From the NCBI GenBank assembly GCA_937974245.1, contig CALJKV010000023.1, positions 1 to 64,000 of the forward strand: a DNA stretch of 64,000 nt. The letters are read 5' to 3'. The first letter of the stretch is position 1. Each line of letters begins with the position of its first letter. The notes under the pieces were generated by a model. The model made no database searches. It was not told the origin of the DNA and worked only from the letters and a program-made list of their open reading frames with translations. The DNA comes from an uncultured Chloroflexota bacterium. GTDB lineage: Bacteria > Chloroflexota > Anaerolineae > Aggregatilineales > Phototrophicaceae. The translations under genes were made by a program, and so were the position numbers. Positions 61,201-64,000 of this stretch are shown piece by piece.

Positions 61201-62514
61201 ATGACTGACAAGCAGCTTTCCGAGCGTGTGGATGAGTTGCAGGTGCTGGAACGTATTGACGTTGAATTGAACCGTTCGCTCGATCTGCACAAAGTGGCCG
61301 AGATCACGATGCGCTGGGCCATCGCCAACAGTGGTGCAACTGCCGGCATTCTGGGACTTATTGTTTCCGACCACTCCCATCTGGAGGTCGTCGCCCGATA
61401 CGGTTATGACACAGCGGATTACCCGGAAGGCGCGGAAGGTATTCTCTGGCCGCTGGATCGGGGCATCGTGCGCCGTGTCATGCGTACCCGCCAGGCCGAC
61501 CTGGTACCGGATGTCAGGATTGACCGGGATTATATCCCCAGCTTACGCCACTCATTGAGCCAGATCACGATCCCGATGCTATCGGCAGGTGAAATTCATG
61601 CCTTGTTGATCCTGGAGACGGATCGTGAGCCGCGTTTGAGTTTGGTGGACATGGCTTTCGCGCAGCGGTTGGCAGAACACGCCAGTATCGCCATTACCAA
61701 CGCACAATTCTATGCCGAGATGCAGCGGGCGAACGAATCCAAGAGTGAGTTTGTGAGCTTTGTGGCGCACGAACTTAAAACGCCGATGACTTCCATGAAA
61801 GGCTTTACTGACTTATTGCTGGGCGGTATCACTGGCAGCTTGAACGAACAGCAAAAGAACTTCCTGAGGACGATCCGCTCCAATATTGACCGCATGAATA
61901 CCCTGGTGAGTGACCTCAACGATGTGACCAAGCTCCAGGTAGATAAAATGCGGATGGAATTCTCATCGCTCGACTTCCGTATGGTCATCACCGAAACGCT
62001 GCGCCCGCTCACGCACCAGATTGAGGACAAGGGGCAAACCTTAGTCGTAGACCTGCCGCCCGAAATGCCGTTGATTCAAGGCGACCAGAGCCGGTTGATC
62101 CAGGTTTTGACCAACATGGTGAGCAATGCCTATAAGTACACCCCGCCGGATGGTACGATTACGATTAAAGGGGTGATTGTCGAGCAGGAAGCTGCGAACA
62201 GGAAGCAGCAGGAACAACCTCAGCAAATGCTGCATATTTCCGTCCGGGATACGGGTATTGGCATGAGCAAGGACGATCTGGCACGCCTGTTCACACCCTA
62301 TTTCCGCAGCGATAACCCTCTGGCGCGGGAACAGCCGGGTACAGGGCTGGGTTTGACGATTACGCAGGGTATCATTCAGATGCATAAAGGTAAAATCTGG
62401 GTGGAGAGCGAATTGGGCAAAGGCACAAGTTTCAACTTTACTTTGCCGCTGGCAGTGAACGAAGAACAGCCAGAAGAACCGGAACTGGAAGACGCGACTC
62501 AACCCATCAAGTAG
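58258..62514 (+). CDS. Large membrane histidine kinase with PDZ and four GAF domains
   Basis: The 1418-residue protein has a first membrane helix (about 35-56), a PDZ-like domain (about 65-165: MVVDGSEPVNADSPWAGLQAGLLRGDQVVAVNSIQL), seven or so further helices (about 175-460), about four GAF-type sensor domains (about 490-640, 650-820, 845-985 and 1000-1150), a HisKA domain with phospho-acceptor His1171 in FVAHELKTPM, and an HATPase_c domain (MVSNAYKYTPPDG, DTGIGMS, GTGLGLT) to about 1400. PDZ in the N-terminal extracytoplasmic region and this many GAF domains are unusual together. No response regulator is adjacent. It ends before a strong terminator. Confidence 0.93.
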   Translation: MSAVSKTSSTGQVASTHSTPAALLSNLPFRRPGFAITLLLALVAAGLLLTFLVLALEWRSQPFLGVMLTPNMVVDGSEPVNADSPWAGLQAGLLRGDQVVAVNSIQLMSTPQDYATARTRLRDVMAGLKSGDHVSITFLRSAVGSSVSHVGTVQCDAVTDGFALCSTSYLVQPLPNSDFLAFFIIPYAAGVLTLAIGIMVLVLRPNQAAAQFVALMCIALAVFMGGGFDINNTYALTPVWLVSIAYLSGVLGSLIIHYPTKAAFAYKYTWVELLPMVGSSIVAILVLYRFFYPTDPRDFSGTWQAAMTVDILVVIAFVAVLLRRRSRTPFTNVRDQINAALIGLILIGLPMGLWLINLVTQTVMGSPILPLNSSTLMPFFILPSVGIAYGVLQYRNLDTEQIISRGITYGLMLVALITGYLLLVLGANFVTNELIGADNPILIAATIFIIATLFLPVRTRLQRRIDQIYFHVRTNYQERTEAYSQKLTTLTDLEDIFEVLQEEVNTSLQPEHTFIFLQDHQSGHYKAFGVGHSSPPTDVTFDSASSMVSYLTETPTDPIVYLEKDRPWPTALLPERTRINILKTLVIASLGSQDTLNGFIIFGRPRSGRGHYLYEEIRFIRNLTGQTAIAVERAVAMNTLERRVRELGILSNISQAVNFTVEFDDLLELISNQTERLLGATHFYIVLRHPAAPTKLYYAFFLENQERYQEKENKRWQMRLDLFSEVTRDGVPLIVKNYVEAMKERHSPIILEDPTLKAWMGVPLVAGKNTLGCLAVGTVHPDETYNDEQLRLFQNIGSLAATSLEKARLYAETNTRARQLSALNDISQQLASELHVERLLDLITRSAVNILEAEAGSLLLTVDDGSNDLEFKIAVGGSGQDLVGSRFPAGRGLVGEVASSSKPVIVNDAANDPRWGGDFEGSTFITNAILAAPLIAQNRVTGVLEVLNKKNGGIFVDEDAELLATFAGQAAIALENARLFEMTDKQLSERVDELQVLERIDVELNRSLDLHKVAEITMRWAIANSGATAGILGLIVSDHSHLEVVARYGYDTADYPEGAEGILWPLDRGIVRRVMRTRQADLVPDVRIDRDYIPSLRHSLSQITIPMLSAGEIHALLILETDREPRLSLVDMAFAQRLAEHASIAITNAQFYAEMQRANESKSEFVSFVAHELKTPMTSMKGFTDLLLGGITGSLNEQQKNFLRTIRSNIDRMNTLVSDLNDVTKLQVDKMRMEFSSLDFRMVITETLRPLTHQIEDKGQTLVVDLPPEMPLIQGDQSRLIQVLTNMVSNAYKYTPPDGTITIKGVIVEQEAANRKQQEQPQQMLHISVRDTGIGMSKDDLARLFTPYFRSDNPLAREQPGTGLGLTITQGIIQMHKGKIWVESELGKGTSFNFTLPLAVNEEQPEEPELEDATQPIK

Positions 62515-62542
62515 CTGCTGCTGGCTTTGCATGGCGAATCAA

Positions 62543-62575
62543 AATGCCCACTGTTTTGGTGGGCATTGTCTTTTC
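62543..62575 (+). terminator. Intrinsic terminator after the kinase gene
   Basis: AATGCCCAC and GTGGGCATT (62543-62551, 62559-62567) form a perfect 9-bp stem with a 7-base loop, followed by GTCTTTTC. On the minus strand it could also serve trxA. Confidence 0.85.
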
Positions 62576-62598
62576 AGAGGATTTGAGAATGGCCGTGT

Positions 62599-62928
62599 TT
62601 AGCTCAGATGGGGCTTGAGCTTGTTGTTGATACGGTCTTTGGGCTGGTAGCCAACGATGCGCTCCACCGGCTGTCCGTTCTTGAACAGGATCAGTGTCGG
62701 AATACCCATGATACCGTAGTTCATCAGCACACTCTGGTGCGCATCGGCATCGAGCTTGCCAACACGGAGTTTGCCTTCATACTGGGTGGCAAGCTCGTCT
62801 ACGATAGGGGCAATCATCTTACATGGCCCACACCACTCCGCCCAGAAATCCACCAGAACCGGTTGCTCTGAATTCAACACCTCATTCTGGAAATTTGCTT
62901 CGGTTACTTCAAACGTTTTGGAACCCAT
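62599..62928 (-). CDS. trxA: Thioredoxin
   Basis: GGAGAG a few bases before the ATG at 62928 gives 109 residues, the standard length. The active site WCGPCK is in VLVDFWAEWCGPCKMIAPIVDELA, and the cis-proline is in GIMGIPTLILFKNGQPVERIVGYQPKDRI. It is a dithiol reductant of the cytoplasm. It is divergent from hrcA, with a shared intergenic region of 134 bp that holds a strong promoter for hrcA and an inverted repeat. Confidence 0.97.
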   Translation of the reverse strand: MGSKTFEVTEANFQNEVLNSEQPVLVDFWAEWCGPCKMIAPIVDELATQYEGKLRVGKLDADAHQSVLMNYGIMGIPTLILFKNGQPVERIVGYQPKDRINNKLKPHLS

Positions 62929-62951
62929 TGGTCTCTCCATACCTTTCAACT

Positions 62952-62980
62952 TTGACGCTCACCATGCCACATGGTATGAT
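62952..62980 (+). promoter_or_regulatory. Promoter of hrcA
   Basis: TTGACG (62952-62957), 17 bp, TATGAT (62975-62980), giving a start near 62987. It is the best sigma-70 match in the right-hand part of the window. Confidence 0.78.
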
Positions 62981-62988
62981 GCTAATTG

Positions 62989-63014
62989 TGTGCGTTTGTC
63001 CTAATTAACGCACA
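62989..63014 (+). promoter_or_regulatory. Inverted repeat at the hrcA start site
   Basis: TGTGCGTT (62989-62996) and AACGCACA (63007-63014) form perfect 8-bp arms with a 10-bp spacer. They cover the predicted transcription start, the position of an operator. The sequence is not the standard CIRCE element. Confidence 0.6.
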
Positions 63015-63062
63015 AATTGCCAGCAAAATCAATGTGTACTGTGATTAGGTAGCAGCGTTTAC

Positions 63063-64000
63063 ATGACTCCAGACGACCCCAATCTGCCAGAACTTACCCG
63101 GCGACAGGAAGAAATCCTCTCCATTATCATCCGTACCTATACCCAGAATCCAGAGCCAGTTAGTTCTAAATATCTGGCGGAGAACGGGGATCTGAGTGTC
63201 AGTTCCGCGACTGTGCGCAATGAAATGGGGCTGCTGGAAGAACTCGGCTATATCGCCGCGCCCCATACCTCCGCCGGGCGCATTCCTACGGAAAAAGGTT
63301 ACCGTTACTTCGTCAAGCGGTTGCTGGATGACGGCAGCCTGAGTGAGACTGAGCAGGCGCGAATTGTGGAAAAATTCCAGGGTGCGCCGCTGGTCACTGA
63401 CCAGTGGATGCGGGTCGCGGTCAATATCCTGGCGCGAACAGCACAGGCCGCTGCCCTGGTCACACCTCCGATTGCGGAAACGAGCCGCTTCAAGCATGTC
63501 GAGTTGATCGCCATCCAGGGGCGGCTGGTTCTGATGGTGCTGGTACTCGACAGTGGGGGGGTGCATCAGCAGATGCTCACCCTGACCGACCCTGTGCCGC
63601 AGCCCCAACTGAGCGAAACAGCTTCGCGTATTAACGCGCTGTGCCAGGAAGCCAATGCCAATGAAGTCCGCCTCAAAGGGGTGCAGCTCCGGCTGTTGGA
63701 ACGCGAGGTGATTGATCTGGCCGCCGACCTGATGGAACATGCCGACAGCAACCAGGTACGTCTGATCTACCGCGAAGGCTTGAGCGAAATTATCAGTTCA
63801 TTTCAGACCAGTGAAGGCGCACAGCAGGCGATCCGCGTCTTTGAAGAGCGAGCCTTCATCAGCATGATCCTCAATGACATCCTGTCGCCTATGGTGAATA
63901 ACGTACAGGTGGTGATCGCAGGTGAAGAACGCTGGGATGAACTGAGTCAACTGAGCATGGTACTCAGTCGTTACGGCATCGCCGGCCAGATGAGCGGCGC
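63063..64000 (+). CDS. hrcA: Heat-inducible transcription repressor HrcA (truncated by the window end)
   Basis: The frame is open to the right edge, so 312 codons are seen and the end is missing. The N-terminal winged helix has LTRRQEEILSIIIRTYTQNPEPVSSKYLAENGDLSVSSATVRNEMGLLEELGYIAAPHTSAGRIPTEKGYRYFV, the defining HrcA sequence. The rest has the GAF-like middle and dimerisation regions. HrcA represses groESL and dnaK operons; in many bacteria it also represses its own gene. Its promoter and a candidate operator lie just upstream. Confidence 0.97.
   Translation, partial: MTPDDPNLPELTRRQEEILSIIIRTYTQNPEPVSSKYLAENGDLSVSSATVRNEMGLLEELGYIAAPHTSAGRIPTEKGYRYFVKRLLDDGSLSETEQARIVEKFQGAPLVTDQWMRVAVNILARTAQAAALVTPPIAETSRFKHVELIAIQGRLVLMVLVLDSGGVHQQMLTLTDPVPQPQLSETASRINALCQEANANEVRLKGVQLRLLEREVIDLAADLMEHADSNQVRLIYREGLSEIISSFQTSEGAQQAIRVFEERAFISMILNDILSPMVNNVQVVIAGEERWDELSQLSMVLSRYGIAGQMSG

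Noticed and set aside
62989..63014. CIRCE element
   Set aside because: Arms TGTGCGTT/AACGCACA do not match TTAGCACTC-N9-GAGTGCTAA.

Overview
The window reads like a chromosomal segment of a Chloroflexota bacterium, most likely class Anaerolineae or a relative. This is inferred from the mix of content: many lipoproteins with Pro/Thr-rich linkers and PD40 propellers, very large multi-GAF histidine kinases, an archaeal-type prolyl-tRNA synthetase, a B12-binding methylmalonyl-CoA mutase subunit with MeaB, HrcA, and GTAGGG-tagged REP palindromes. No rRNA was seen. One tRNA (Asn-GTT) is present. The window ends inside hrcA.

Region 1 (1-4.4 kb) is accessory and AT-richer. It holds a minus-strand operon (small conserved protein, HELGH metalloprotease-like protein with an SH3-type tail, PD40 propeller protein) bordered by nested remnants of an IS3-type transposase. 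Region 2 (4.4-12 kb) is RNA and translation: a methyltransferase, then on the minus strand proS, a tandem-NYN/LOTUS protein, rpsO and pnp. PNPase has an RGG tail encoded by a 33-bp minisatellite. Region 3 (12-29.9 kb) is mixed housekeeping: an orphan sugar-binding lipoprotein, enoyl-CoA hydratase, methyltransferase, a pseudo-hydrolase lipoprotein, a DtxR-family regulator, hisS behind a promoter/terminator leader, a GAF kinase with its NarL partner, KDPG aldolase, PD40 and FxLYD-like lipoproteins, coaX, tRNA-Asn and a lone receiver protein.

Region 4 (29.9-39.9 kb) holds an ECF sigma factor divergent from an SRPBCC/DUF pair, a GH4 glycosidase, an M42 peptidase, a GNAT protein, a phosphoribosyltransferase, a PadR regulator behind a nested palindrome, a four-S1-domain protein, a pseudo-receiver and a lipoprotein. 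Region 5 (39.9-43.7 kb) is a second AT-rich accessory patch: iteron-like TGCTGCAA repeats, a degenerate GyrB-like ATPase gene between direct repeats, an orphan lipoprotein whose 3' end is made of REP sequence, and two BIME-like REP pairs.

Region 6 (42.1-51.5 kb) carries a branched-chain 2-oxoacid dehydrogenase E1a-E1b-E2 operon without E3, an esterase-CapA fusion, and a GT39/hydroxyacid dehydrogenase/GT2 cluster. Region 7 (51.7-64 kb) has an asymmetric heterodimeric ABC exporter, an operon of B12-binding mutase subunit, meaB and prs, a 1418-residue PDZ/7TM/GAF histidine kinase, and divergent trxA and hrcA with a strong promoter and an inverted repeat at the predicted start site.

The bkd operon and the mutase/MeaB genes together suggest branched-chain amino-acid or propionyl-CoA catabolism, although the catalytic mutase subunit and lipoamide dehydrogenase are not in the window. 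Start codons were chosen by ribosome-binding sites, so several differ from the longest open frame. All family assignments come from reading the sequence; no database search was run.
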